Source of the DNA: Sideroxydans lithotrophicus ES-1
GTDB lineage: Bacteria > Pseudomonadota > Gammaproteobacteria > Burkholderiales > Gallionellaceae
Direction: 5' to 3'
Length of the DNA: 64,000 nucleotides
Assembly: GCF_000025705.1 (NCBI RefSeq)
Contig: NC_013959.1
Span: forward strand, 186,001-250,000
Shown here one piece after another: positions 53,406 through 61,827 of this stretch; the stretch's first letter is position 1, and each line of letters opens with the position of its first letter. The notes beneath the pieces are model-generated. The model did not search any database. It worked only from the letters and a program-made list of their open reading frames with translations, and was not told the DNA's origin. The translations under genes and the position numbers were made by a program.

Positions 53406-53458
53406 GGCGGAAACGCTTCCGCCTTAACTGCCCCCGCGCGCGCGCGTAAATTCCGCGC
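53406..53458 (+). promoter_or_regulatory. late-operon control element C (before baseplate operon)
   Basis: GGCGGAAACGCTTCCGCC, TTA, eight bases, twelve bases of CG repeat, TAAA. Same order and spacing as element A, sharing the palindrome and CG repeat. The palindrome ends 35 nt before the ATG of the N-like gene. Confidence 0.6.
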
Positions 53459-54682
53459 ATGGCTTGGGAAGACAAATTACTGGACGCATCCTTTCGGGGT
53501 ATCAAATTCGAGGTCGTGAAGACTGACGATGATGCCCCGCGATCCATTGTCGAACACGCTTACCCGTATGTGAATGGCTCGGATGTCGAGGATATGGGGC
53601 GCGGTGCGCGCCGCATTAGTCTTGAGGCGGTGTTCTATGGTGATGATTACGAAACGCGCCTGCAGGAGTTCCTGGACGCGATGGATCAGCCTGGCGCTGG
53701 CGAGTTCATTCATCCTGTGTTCGGTTCTATCAAGAACGCCCAGCCGGTACGCTACCCGGTGCATCACGACGCCGAGAATCCAGACTACGCCACTGTCGCT
53801 ATCGAGTTCATCGAATCGACGCCGGGCGGATCGTTCTTCGAGAAAGCCCTCCCCGCACAAAAGGCGGAAGCCATCACCCAGCAGGGTGCTGCTGCGACTG
53901 TTTCGGCATCTGAGGCTGCGGCAAAGCTGATCGAGCGCCTGCAAGCCTACAGCCCGCTGGCCCCATTGGATACGTTGCGCGAGGCGATGACCGGGCCGCT
54001 GTTGTATGGCATGGATTTCATCAACACGTTGCTGTCCGGCATGGATGTGCTGGCGTATCCGCGCGCATGGGGTAACGATATCTCGGCGCTGGTGAACGGC
54101 GCACTCGATGTGCGTTTGTGGGGTGACCAGCTCGAAGCGGACTGGGCCAGCATCCAGAGCGACCTTCATGCCTTCTCGATCTTCAGTTCGCCGCCTGCAG
54201 TCGCCCCCGCACAAGTTACATCGACCACGCTCCCATCCGAAACTCAGGCTGTGGCAGCTATCGCGCTGACGGTGCAGGTCAACACCGCTGTCGGGCTGGC
54301 GAATGCGGCCAGCTTTGTGTTGGCCAGCGAATCCGTTACGCCTACCCTGCAACCCGACGAGATTGAGGCGATCAGCAACACGGCCCGCACGAGCATCCAG
54401 AACGCCATCGAGCAGGCGCGCATCACTTACGGCATCGAGCAGAGCCGAACGATCACAGAACCGCTGAAAGGCCAAGGGCTGGCGGTTCAGGAGGCGGCGC
54501 GGGCGGTCATCGCTGCGCGTCCGCCGCTTATTCAGCGTGCAGCAGATGCGCCGGGCAACATGCGTCTGCTGGCGCACTTGTGGTACGGCGACAACACTCG
54601 CGCGCCGGAGCTGTATCGCCTGAACGGCGCACGCAGCCCGTTCGTCAACACCGGAGACAGCGTCAATGCCTACGCCCGATGA
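53459..54682 (+). CDS. DNA circularisation protein (Mu gpN-like)
   Basis: 407 residues. MAWEDKLLDASFRGIKFEV, RSIVEHAYPYVNG, EDMGRGARRISLEAVFYGDDYE (as EDMGRGARRISLEAVFYG) are the N-family signature. In Mu this virion protein is injected and holds the ends of infecting DNA together; it is also part of the tail/baseplate. Overlaps the next gene by 17 bp. Confidence 0.94.
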   Translation: MAWEDKLLDASFRGIKFEVVKTDDDAPRSIVEHAYPYVNGSDVEDMGRGARRISLEAVFYGDDYETRLQEFLDAMDQPGAGEFIHPVFGSIKNAQPVRYPVHHDAENPDYATVAIEFIESTPGGSFFEKALPAQKAEAITQQGAAATVSASEAAAKLIERLQAYSPLAPLDTLREAMTGPLLYGMDFINTLLSGMDVLAYPRAWGNDISALVNGALDVRLWGDQLEADWASIQSDLHAFSIFSSPPAVAPAQVTSTTLPSETQAVAAIALTVQVNTAVGLANAASFVLASESVTPTLQPDEIEAISNTARTSIQNAIEQARITYGIEQSRTITEPLKGQGLAVQEAARAVIAARPPLIQRAADAPGNMRLLAHLWYGDNTRAPELYRLNGARSPFVNTGDSVNAYAR

Positions 54683-55790
54683 CACCGTTGAGCTGCTGAT
54701 CGGCGGCAAGGTGCACGGCGATTGGTCGAGTTACGAGATTGACTCGGACTTGCTGACGCCTGCCGATGGATGGTCTGTCTCGATGGGTATGGTCAACGGC
54801 AAGATACCGGCTGATGTGGCGGCTGGTGCGCCCGTTAAAGTGCTGGTCGGCGGCGAGGTGGTGATGACCGGCTATGTGGACGATCCGGACCATCCTGTTA
54901 GCAAAACGGGCCATTCTTTTAGCCTTTCTGGCCGGGATATGGCCGCCGACCTGGTTGACTGCTCCGCGCCGATCTTCACGGCCAAGCTGGTGAGCCTGAA
55001 ACAAATTGCCGCAAAAATCACCAGCCTGTTCGGCATCAAGGCGATTCGCATCGATGCCGATGCAACCCGCACCCGCGAGAAAGTCAGCGTTGAGCCGGGC
55101 GACACCGCTTGGGATGCATTGGCCCGTGCGGCAGAGGCGAACGGGCTGTGGCCTTGGTTCGAGCCGGACGGCACGCTGGTGATCGGCGGCCCGGATTATT
55201 CGACTCCCATCGTCGCGACGCTGATCCTGCGCAAGTCTGGCGATGGAAACAATCTGATCAGCCTGAATAAGCACGAGTCCATGCACGGTCGGTATTCCAA
55301 GGTGACGGTGTACGGCCAGGCGGCAGGCACCGAAACTGAACAAGGGCGGAACGCGCTGCAGGGATCATGGGTTGATGAAGGCGTGCCGCGCTATCGCCCC
55401 AAGATCGTGATCGATCACGACTGCGAAAGCGTGGCGATGTGCCGCGACCGCGCGCGCAAGATCATCACCGATAGCCGCTTGAGCGGCCTCACCCTTTCTG
55501 CCTTGGTGAAAGGGCACCGCATCGTCGCCCCTGGCCAGCCCTCCGACGGCCAGTTATGGAAGCCGATGCAGCGCGTCCATGTGATCTCTGAGCCGCACGA
55601 GATCGACGGTGTGTTCTTCATGATGGCCCGCAAGTTCAACCGTAACCGCCAAGACGGCACGCGCACTGCGCTGACGCTGAAGGAAGACGGCATGTGGCTG
55701 ATCAACGCCCGCCCGCATAAAAAGGCGCACCGCCGTGGCAAGAACGCCATGCCCGGCGAGATCATCGACGTGAGCGGAGCTGCGACATGA
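54666..55790 (+). CDS. baseplate hub protein (Mu gpP-like, gp27/GPD fold)
   Basis: 374 residues. VELLIGGKVHGDWSSYEIDSDLLTPADGWS (as VHGDWSSYEIDSDLLTPAD), GYVDDPDHPVSKTGHS and SGRDMAADLVDCSA are characteristic. The C-terminus contains RPHKKAHR. It forms the central baseplate hub under the tube. ATGA-coupled to the spike gene. Confidence 0.92.
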   Translation: MPTPDDTVELLIGGKVHGDWSSYEIDSDLLTPADGWSVSMGMVNGKIPADVAAGAPVKVLVGGEVVMTGYVDDPDHPVSKTGHSFSLSGRDMAADLVDCSAPIFTAKLVSLKQIAAKITSLFGIKAIRIDADATRTREKVSVEPGDTAWDALARAAEANGLWPWFEPDGTLVIGGPDYSTPIVATLILRKSGDGNNLISLNKHESMHGRYSKVTVYGQAAGTETEQGRNALQGSWVDEGVPRYRPKIVIDHDCESVAMCRDRARKIITDSRLSGLTLSALVKGHRIVAPGQPSDGQLWKPMQRVHVISEPHEIDGVFFMMARKFNRNRQDGTRTALTLKEDGMWLINARPHKKAHRRGKNAMPGEIIDVSGAAT

Positions 55791-56350
55791 TGAACCCTAT
55801 CAAGGTGATCGACGAGCGCATCAGCCGCAAGCTGGCCAGCATCCGCCAAGCCTTCCGTGGCGTGGTGACGCTGGTGAAGGCGGCGGGTGCGGTGCAGCTT
55901 GTCCAGGGCGAAGGCGTCAAGGGCGAACAGGTGCAAGGTGCCGAGATGTTCCAGCAGTTCGGTTACACCAGCAATCCGCCTGAAGATTCGATGTTCATCC
56001 TGCTGCCACTTGGTGGCAAGACGGGGCACGGCATCATCATCGCAACCGAGCACGGCACCTATCGCCTGAAAAACCTCGAAAGTGGCGAGACGGCGATCTA
56101 CAACCAGTGGGGCGATCAAGTGCTGCTCAAGGCGAACCGCCGCATGCAGCTGGTTTCGTCGGTCGGTGTTGATATCGACAGCCCGCAAACGACTATGAGC
56201 GGAAACCTTGCGGTTCAGGGAAACATCGTCGCCCAGGGCGACATCAGCGACCACAACGACAAGAGCATGGCCGGAATGCGCGAGGTGTTCAACACGCATG
56301 AGCAGGCCGTTTCTGGCAGCACTGCTGCTGCGCCGATAGGACATATGTGA
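55787..56350 (+). CDS. baseplate spike protein (Mu gp45-like, gpV domain)
   Basis: 187 residues. An OB-like N-domain (QGEGVKGEQVQGAEMFQQFG as GVKGEQVQGAEMFQQFGYTS), then a beta-helical part (NLAVQGNIVAQGDISDHN) and the C-terminal HEQAVSG-type tip with His residues near the end (HEQ, GHM). It pierces the outer membrane on contraction. Confidence 0.92.
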   Translation: MMNPIKVIDERISRKLASIRQAFRGVVTLVKAAGAVQLVQGEGVKGEQVQGAEMFQQFGYTSNPPEDSMFILLPLGGKTGHGIIIATEHGTYRLKNLESGETAIYNQWGDQVLLKANRRMQLVSSVGVDIDSPQTTMSGNLAVQGNIVAQGDISDHNDKSMAGMREVFNTHEQAVSGSTAAAPIGHM

Positions 56351-56721
56351 TGGATGCCCTGATCGATCCATTGACCCGCGATTACGTGCTGCTTGACGGC
56401 GCGATCAAGCGAGACCCGGCCAACGGCCTGCTTAACTCGATCTATTTGCGGCTGACTGTCCCCCTGGGAAGCTACTGGGAAGCGCCAACGCTGGGCAGCA
56501 GGCTGTACACCTTGGAGCGCGAAAAGGATAAGGTGCGCGTGGCGAAGCTCGCCACTCAATACGCCAAACAAGCGCTTGACCCGATCCTTGAATCAGGTCG
56601 GGCGACCAGCATCACGGTGACATCAGAGCAGCCGAATGACGGACATCTGTACCTGTTGTTCGAGGTCGTTGCGGCCAGCGGCGAAACGTTAACTTTCAAG
56701 CATCCAGTCAAGGTGGTTTAA
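56350..56721 (+). CDS. baseplate protein GP46 family
   Basis: 123 residues from the ATG overlapping the previous stop. LLDGAIKRDPANGLLNSIYLRL and PLGSYWEAPTLGSRLYTLEREKDK (as GSYWEAPTLGSRLYTLERE) belong to GP46 (gp25/W-like wedge). Links sheath to baseplate. Confidence 0.92.
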   Translation: MDALIDPLTRDYVLLDGAIKRDPANGLLNSIYLRLTVPLGSYWEAPTLGSRLYTLEREKDKVRVAKLATQYAKQALDPILESGRATSITVTSEQPNDGHLYLLFEVVAASGETLTFKHPVKVV

Positions 56722-56723
56722 CG

Positions 56724-57782
56724 ATGACTTTTCCTACACAGGACTACAGGCAGGTACGCGATCAGATCCTGCGCGATATCGCCAACCAGAACCACGCCGC
56801 ATACGTCGGCGAGGATTCCGACTTCTACGTTCGCGCGAATGCATCTGGCAACGCAGTCGAAGGGCTGTACGAGCACCAGAAATGGATCATGCGGCAGGTA
56901 TTCGCAGACACCGCCGATGTGGATATCCTGGAGGCGCGACACGCCAATCCGCGCGGTATCACGCGCAAGGCAGCATCGTTTTCGACCGGCACTGTACTTT
57001 TCTCCGGTGTGGTCGGCAGCGCTGTTCCGCTTGGAACGGAAGCCAAAACCGTGAACGGTACCGCCTTCGTTACAACCGCCGGCGGCGTGATTGGCGCAGG
57101 CGGTACGGCGGTGGTCGCCGCCAAGGCATCGCTTGCCGGGGCGGCGGGTAACCAGATCGTTGATACCGCGTTGACGCTGAGCGCTGCACCGTCTGGTGTG
57201 CAATCCCAGGCGGCCATCGTCAGCATGACGGGCGGCACCGAGATCGAAACCCCGCAGGCACTGCTGGCGCGGGTGTTGTTCGATATGCAGATGCCGCCGA
57301 TGGGCGGCGCACCGCATGATTATTTCCGTTGGGCAATGGAGGTGTCGGGCGTGACCGATGCCTACGTATTTACCCAGCGGCGCGTCCCGAACGGCGTTGA
57401 TGTTGTTGTCGAGACATCTGGTGGTTTGCCATCGGCGCAGCTGCTCGCTGATGTGCTGGCTTATATCGAAACGCAGCGCCCGGCGTGTGTGGACCTGATA
57501 ACGATGGCTCCGACGCTGGTGCCGGTAAACATCGCCGGGGCGCTGGCTCTGGATGGTGTGACGTTGGTCGATGCCACCGCCAGCATCACAGCGGTGCTGC
57601 AAGCCTATTTCGCCACACTGGATGTCGGCGAGACCGTCCGTAAGGTGAAGATCGAGGCGCTCATCACCAGCATAAAGGGCGTGGTGGACGTGAGCCTGAC
57701 CAGCCCGAACGCGAACGTATTGATCCTGGCTGACTCAGCTCATTCTGAGCTTGGTACATTGGGTTCGATTGCGCTGACATGA
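56724..57782 (+). CDS. baseplate wedge protein J-like (Mu gp47)
   Basis: 352 residues. Blocks: YRQVRDQILRDIANQN, SDFYVRANASGNAVEGLYEHQKW (as DFYVRANASGNAVEGLYEHQ), GITRKAASFSTGTVLFSG, GGTEIETPQALLARVL and HDYFRWAMEVSGV. Typical baseplate J family of wedge proteins. Coupled to gp48. Confidence 0.93.
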   Translation: MTFPTQDYRQVRDQILRDIANQNHAAYVGEDSDFYVRANASGNAVEGLYEHQKWIMRQVFADTADVDILEARHANPRGITRKAASFSTGTVLFSGVVGSAVPLGTEAKTVNGTAFVTTAGGVIGAGGTAVVAAKASLAGAAGNQIVDTALTLSAAPSGVQSQAAIVSMTGGTEIETPQALLARVLFDMQMPPMGGAPHDYFRWAMEVSGVTDAYVFTQRRVPNGVDVVVETSGGLPSAQLLADVLAYIETQRPACVDLITMAPTLVPVNIAGALALDGVTLVDATASITAVLQAYFATLDVGETVRKVKIEALITSIKGVVDVSLTSPNANVLILADSAHSELGTLGSIALT

Positions 57783-58333
57783 ACCACGCCGAACTTCTAA
57801 AGCGTTCACTCCCATCCGTCGCCTATGACCCGAATGGGCCGGTGATTTCTGCCGAGTTGGTGGCAGAGGGAAATGCGCTCGATGAAGCCCTGCGCTCTGC
57901 CGATTCGATATTGAACGAGATCGACCCGCGCACGGCGGCGGCGACATTGGACGACTGGGAGCGGGTGCTCGGCTTGTCTGCCTTGGGATTGAGTGTTGAG
58001 CAGCGCCGGGTGGCGGCAGGAGCGAAGTATTACTCGCACGGCAGCCAGTCACGGCCCTACTTCATCGGCATCGCCGAAAAGCTCGGATTCCCCGGTACCA
58101 CCATCACCGAGTACAAGCGAGCCAACTGCAACGGCAACTGCAATGACGCGCTGTATAGCGAGGCGGACCTGTTCGTGTGGACGATGAACGTGCCAGCCCT
58201 GGGCGGGTATTTCGCGGCCAACTGCAACAGCAACTGCAACTCGGCACTGGGTTCTTGGGGGTACAGCAATCTTGAGATGGCGATCAATAAAGACCGGCCA
58301 GCGCACACGCGCGTGATGTTCAACTACGTATAA
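57779..58333 (+). CDS. YmfQ/DUF2313 tail protein (Mu gp48-like)
   Basis: 184 residues. LLKRSLPSVAYDPNG, LNEIDPRTAAATLDDWERVLGL (as EIDPRTAAATLDDWERVLG) and PYFIGIAEKLGF mark the family, which joins baseplate to tail fibre. Two short Cys/Asn repeats (ANCNGNCNDAL and ANCNSNCNSAL) lie in the C-terminal half. Confidence 0.92.
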   Translation: MNHAELLKRSLPSVAYDPNGPVISAELVAEGNALDEALRSADSILNEIDPRTAAATLDDWERVLGLSALGLSVEQRRVAAGAKYYSHGSQSRPYFIGIAEKLGFPGTTITEYKRANCNGNCNDALYSEADLFVWTMNVPALGGYFAANCNSNCNSALGSWGYSNLEMAINKDRPAHTRVMFNYV

Positions 58334-58345
58334 CAGGAGAGACAT

Positions 58346-59671
58346 ATGCAACGAATTTCGACGCTAACCAAAGTCCTGAACCTTTTTGGCATAGGGAAGC
58401 ATGGATTCCAGAACGGCGACATGGCCACAAGTACACCGCCGACCGACTTCAACGCGGACTGGTGCAACCATGTCCAGGAAGAGATCGCCAACGTGATCGA
58501 GGGGGCGGGTATGGCTCTCGATGCCGGGAGCTATGCGCAAATGAGGGAAGCCATCAAACGCATGATCGACATCCAGGCGGGCAACTACGCCCTGGACACC
58601 GGCGTCGCCAACGCCTACGTCATCGCCCTCGACCCGCCGATCTCGGCCTATGTCGACGGCATGACCGTGCGCTTCCGCATCGTCAACTCCGTCACCGGCG
58701 CGTCGACGCTGGATGCCGGTGCGGGTGCTGTTGGGCTGGTGAACGACGTGGGCGGCGCGCTGGCCAACGGCGACGGTCCTGCGGAAACCATCATCGCCGC
58801 GACCTATGTGCAGGCGCTGAACAAGTTCATGATCAACGAGCTGGTCACTTCTCAGGCGCTGAGCCAGGCAGCGGCGGATTCGCTCTATTACCCCCGAGCT
58901 ATGGCTGATTCCATATTTTCTCCGCCTGTTCGTCAGACCGTCTTATCCGGCAACGTCGACACTAGCGGCTATTCAAGCTTCGGCGGTGCTACTGGCGGAA
59001 CAACAGTAACAGCGGCCAGCACACTCAAAGCCACGGCTGCATTTGCCGCCGCCAACCGAACTGGTTCAATTGTGAACCCGCAATGGACCGGGCTATCGAC
59101 CAATGGCACCATGTATCTTGGCTTGACTATCAATGCAGACGGCACCTGCACACCGTTCGCAACCGCGCTTGCCCCTGTGTATCAGTGGGGTGGCGCTTAT
59201 TCCACCACGAACGGGCAGCGCACCTTCAATGTTCAGGAAATGACAATGAAGGTTGGAAACGGAGCGACCGCCGCCCAGGCATACGATGTATTTGTGGGCG
59301 AAGTGACGGTGGCGGGTGGAGTGGTTACGGCGCTCGTGTGGTATGCGCTGATGGGCAGATACGATTCCGGCTGGTTCGCAATTGCAACCACGACCACATA
59401 CTCAAAAGCGGCAAATCTCGGCGTAGTGGCAAATGCTGTCGATGGGTTTGTATCTAAAAACGCAAACGGGTTGCCTGCCTTTAAGGCCGCATGGAACCCT
59501 GACGGCGATGGTGCCCGTGGCCACGGATGCCTTATCGAACAAACCGACAGGAACACGGTAAAGATGAAGACCGAATACACATCTGTGACTGTGAATGCAA
59601 ATACGAACTACGCAGCTGATTTGCCTACGGCATCTGGTTATGGACGACTTGTTGCGTCGAGGGGGTGGTGA
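58346..59671 (+). CDS. tail fibre protein
   Basis: 441 residues with AGGAG before the start. N-terminal baseplate-binding region: RISTLTKVLNLFGIGKHGF, TPPTDFNADWCNHVQEEIANVIE (as TDFNADWCNHVQEEIANVI). The remainder is Gly/Thr/Ala-rich and beta-structured. Probably the receptor-binding fibre. No VR-like repeat occurs in it, so the DGR does not diversify this protein. Confidence 0.9.
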   Translation: MQRISTLTKVLNLFGIGKHGFQNGDMATSTPPTDFNADWCNHVQEEIANVIEGAGMALDAGSYAQMREAIKRMIDIQAGNYALDTGVANAYVIALDPPISAYVDGMTVRFRIVNSVTGASTLDAGAGAVGLVNDVGGALANGDGPAETIIAATYVQALNKFMINELVTSQALSQAAADSLYYPRAMADSIFSPPVRQTVLSGNVDTSGYSSFGGATGGTTVTAASTLKATAAFAAANRTGSIVNPQWTGLSTNGTMYLGLTINADGTCTPFATALAPVYQWGGAYSTTNGQRTFNVQEMTMKVGNGATAAQAYDVFVGEVTVAGGVVTALVWYALMGRYDSGWFAIATTTTYSKAANLGVVANAVDGFVSKNANGLPAFKAAWNPDGDGARGHGCLIEQTDRNTVKMKTEYTSVTVNANTNYAADLPTASGYGRLVASRGW

Positions 59672-59673
59672 TC

Positions 59674-60201
59674 ATGGGGTTCTATATCGGGAATGGGAAA
59701 TACTACGAAGGCGATAAAGCGGCCGGGGAAGATATTGAAGTCGCTCAAAGACCATCGCCACAGCATGTTTTTGTTGGCAATAGCTGGGTTTTGGATTTGA
59801 TGGAAAGCAAGCGTTCGTCATGGGAGAAGATCAAAGCCAGGCGCATCGTGGTGATGGGCGGAGGCGTGCAGGTCGGCGCGAGCTGGTTCCACTCCGACGA
59901 AACCAGCCGCATCCAGCAGCTCGGCCTGAAGGATGAGGCGCGCGATATGCTGGCGGCGGGCGCGGCAGCAACAGACCAGCTCGTGATCGACGGCTCGCCG
60001 GTTATCTGGAAGACCATGTCCGGCTCGTTCGTGCCGATGACGGTGCAGCTTGCGCTGGATATCGTGGCGGCGGTGAAGGTGCTGGACAAGCGCGCGCACA
60101 CGGCGGCCGAAGGCCACCGAATCGCGATGGAGGCGGCGGCAGATCCGGCGGCATACAACTTCTCGGCCAGCTGGCCCGCTGTCTTCCCGCAGGGGGTGTG
60201 A
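59674..60201 (+). CDS. phage protein near tail fibre, DUF4376-like (possible fibre assembly protein)
   Basis: 175 residues from the ATG at 59674 (GTGs at 59665/59668 possible). N-terminus GFYIGNGKYYEGDKAAGEDI and a helical C-terminal segment (MTVQLALDIVAAVKVLDKRAHTAAEGHR as LALDIVAAVKVLDKRAHTAA) resemble DUF4376-containing tail-fibre-adjacent proteins. Could be a fibre chaperone. Coupled to the next gene. Confidence 0.72.
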   Translation: MGFYIGNGKYYEGDKAAGEDIEVAQRPSPQHVFVGNSWVLDLMESKRSSWEKIKARRIVVMGGGVQVGASWFHSDETSRIQQLGLKDEARDMLAAGAAATDQLVIDGSPVIWKTMSGSFVPMTVQLALDIVAAVKVLDKRAHTAAEGHRIAMEAAADPAAYNFSASWPAVFPQGV

Positions 60202-60659
60202 TGGTTAAGCTCGGCATCATCATCAATGGTGACAAGCCATCGGGCCGCCTGACGAAGTTCTTCACCGGATGTGCGGCTTACCACGTGGTGTGGGTGGATG
60301 AGGAAGGCGGGCGAATGTATGACATGAACCTGCTGCGCCGCCGCCGCAAGTGGCCTTATTACCCGCAGGACCAGGTTGCCCTGTTTGATGCGCCCGGCAA
60401 GGTCACCGTTGAGTATCTGGAAGAGAAGCTCACCAGCGATGAGAATGTGTACGGATTCGTCGATTATCTGCTGTTCTCGCTGCGATGGTTGTATCACCTG
60501 GTGGGCAAGAGCACGCGCAACGCGGGTGGGAAGATCTGCTCGGAGACGATCAACGACGATATATGGGAGTGCGGCGGCGAAACGCCGTGGAAACCCGGCG
60601 ATGCACCGCCTTCGCCGTGTGATTTGTTGCGGTGGTTGATGGGCTGGCATTCCATATAA
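60201..60659 (+). CDS. putative permuted papain-like (NlpC/YiiX-like) protein
   Basis: 152 residues. The order fits a permuted NlpC/P60 fold: SGRLTKFFTGCAAYHVVWVDE with a possible catalytic His, an aromatic helical core YGFVDYLLFSLRWL and CSETIND with a possible nucleophilic Cys near residue 114. A lipid or peptide amidase activity during entry or lysis is an inference. It sits after the tail fibre module. Confidence 0.55.
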   Translation: MVKLGIIINGDKPSGRLTKFFTGCAAYHVVWVDEEGGRMYDMNLLRRRRKWPYYPQDQVALFDAPGKVTVEYLEEKLTSDENVYGFVDYLLFSLRWLYHLVGKSTRNAGGKICSETINDDIWECGGETPWKPGDAPPSPCDLLRWLMGWHSI

Positions 60660-60677
60660 AAAGACGGTGCGACCGCT

Positions 60678-60773
60678 GGAGGTGCGCTAACACCACCAGT
60701 GGCCACCTCCCGCAGATGTAGCCTGCGTTAAGCCAAGGCACCGCACTGCTCGCGAGCAGCGTGCTGAGGCTAC
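60678..60773 (+). other. structured leader of the com-methylase operon
   Basis: GGAGGTG (60678) pairs with CACCTCC (60704). A second unit has an outer stem GTAGCCT/AGGCTAC (60718 and 60767) around GCAC/GTGC and the palindrome CTGCTCGCGAGCAG (60746-60759). About 18 bp separate it from com. Possible terminator-like or regulatory RNA. Confidence 0.5.
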
Positions 60774-60791
60774 CACGCGAGGCATGGCTTG

Positions 60792-60977
60792 ATGGAAACG
60801 GTTAGATGTGGCAAGTGCAATAGAAAGCTGGCCGAGGGGGAATACACCCGGTTGGCAATAAAGTGTCCGCGCTGCGGCACTTTGAACCAGGTGAGCGCCG
60901 AGAGCGCCAAACCCGAACGCCTTGGAGCGTCTATCCGAAAGGAAGCGCACCATGAGCAAGCAGACCCCGATCTTTAA
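60792..60977 (+). CDS. com: Com-like zinc-binding translational regulator
   Basis: 61 residues: METVRCGKCNRKLAEGEY and KCPRCGTLNQ hold the four cysteines (CxxC...CxxC) of Com. In Mu, Com binds its mRNA and opens the mom ribosome site. Here the next gene, overlapping by 26 bp, is an adenine methylase instead of mom, so the same kind of control may act on it. Confidence 0.9.
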   Translation: METVRCGKCNRKLAEGEYTRLAIKCPRCGTLNQVSAESAKPERLGASIRKEAHHEQADPDL

Positions 60978-61740
60978 CAATCAGCACACGCCCATCATCC
61001 CTTGGGTTGGCGGCAAGCGCAGGCTGGCCAAGCACATCATCCCGATGTTCCCGGCGCATACCTGTTACGTCGAGCCGTTCTGCGGCGCGGCGGCGCTGTA
61101 CTTCCTGAAGGGGCAAGCCAAGGTCGAGGTGTTGAACGACGTTAACGGCGAACTCGTGAACCTGTACCGGGTGGTGAAGCACCACATGGACGAGTTCGTG
61201 CGGCAGTTCCGCTGGTCGCTGACCAGCCGCCAGATGTTCAAGTGGCTGCAAGATACGCCGGTGGACCCGCTTACCGACATTCAGCGGGCCGCACGCTTCT
61301 TCTACCTGCAAAAGAGCAGCTTCGGCGGAAAGGTCAGCGGCCAGACGCTAGGCACGGCCACCACCACCCCGCCAAGGCTCAACCTGCTGCGGCTTGAGGA
61401 AGACCTAAGCCAAGCCCACCTGCGCCTGTCCCAGACCTACATCGAGCACCTGGACTGGGCAGCCTGCATCGCCAAGTACGACCGCCCCCATACCCTGTTC
61501 TACTGCGATCCGCCCTATTGGGGAACGGAGGGTTACGGCGTAGGCTTCGGCATCGAGCAGTATGACCGCATGGCCGAACTGGCTAGATCGATCAAGGGCA
61601 AGATGATCATCAGCGTCAACGATATCCCAGAGATGCGTAAAGCCTTCGCCGGGCTGCACATGGAGAGCCTGCCGATCAGCTACACGGTGGGTGGTGGTAA
61701 GGGGAGTAAAGCGGCGGAGTTGGTGATCAGAAGCTGGTAG
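60952..61740 (+). CDS. DNA adenine methyltransferase, D12/Dam class
   Basis: 262 residues from the ATG at 60952. IIPWVGGKRRLAKHI (FxGxK-type SAM motif), YVEPFCGAAALYF, and the catalytic DPPYWGTEGY at about 185-188 place it in the D12 alpha-class N6-adenine group (GATC-type Dam relatives). It presumably protects phage DNA. Start lies inside com; expression probably depends on Com. Target sequence unknown. Confidence 0.9.
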   Translation: MSKQTPIFNNQHTPIIPWVGGKRRLAKHIIPMFPAHTCYVEPFCGAAALYFLKGQAKVEVLNDVNGELVNLYRVVKHHMDEFVRQFRWSLTSRQMFKWLQDTPVDPLTDIQRAARFFYLQKSSFGGKVSGQTLGTATTTPPRLNLLRLEEDLSQAHLRLSQTYIEHLDWAACIAKYDRPHTLFYCDPPYWGTEGYGVGFGIEQYDRMAELARSIKGKMIISVNDIPEMRKAFAGLHMESLPISYTVGGGKGSKAAELVIRSW

Positions 61741-61805
61741 GGGCGCTGGGCCTGTTAAAGTTGCCCCCGTTTGCTACTTTTTAACGGGGCGCGGCTGTTT
61801 TGCTT

Positions 61806-61825
61806 GTCCCAAATGCATCGCAAAT
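61806..61825 (-). repeat. right-end transposase site R2
   Basis: Read inward (minus strand): ATTTGCGATGCATTTGGGAC. It starts 22 bp inside R1 in the same orientation and matches the left internal site at 16 of 20 positions. Confidence 0.65.
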
Positions 61826-61827
61826 CA

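Noticed and set aside
58346..59671. A third variable repeat at the end of the tail fibre gene
   Set aside because: The C-terminal coding sequence was compared with TR by eye; neither the invariant AGCGTTCGGCAGG block nor the GC-rich 3' block is present.
60690..60773. Resemblance to an integron attC site (GCTAAC ... GTTAAGC with a long hairpin)
   Set aside because: The end boxes do not fit the RYYYAAC/GTTRRRY pair well, there is no cassette array or integrase, and the stems fit better as a leader structure of the com operon.
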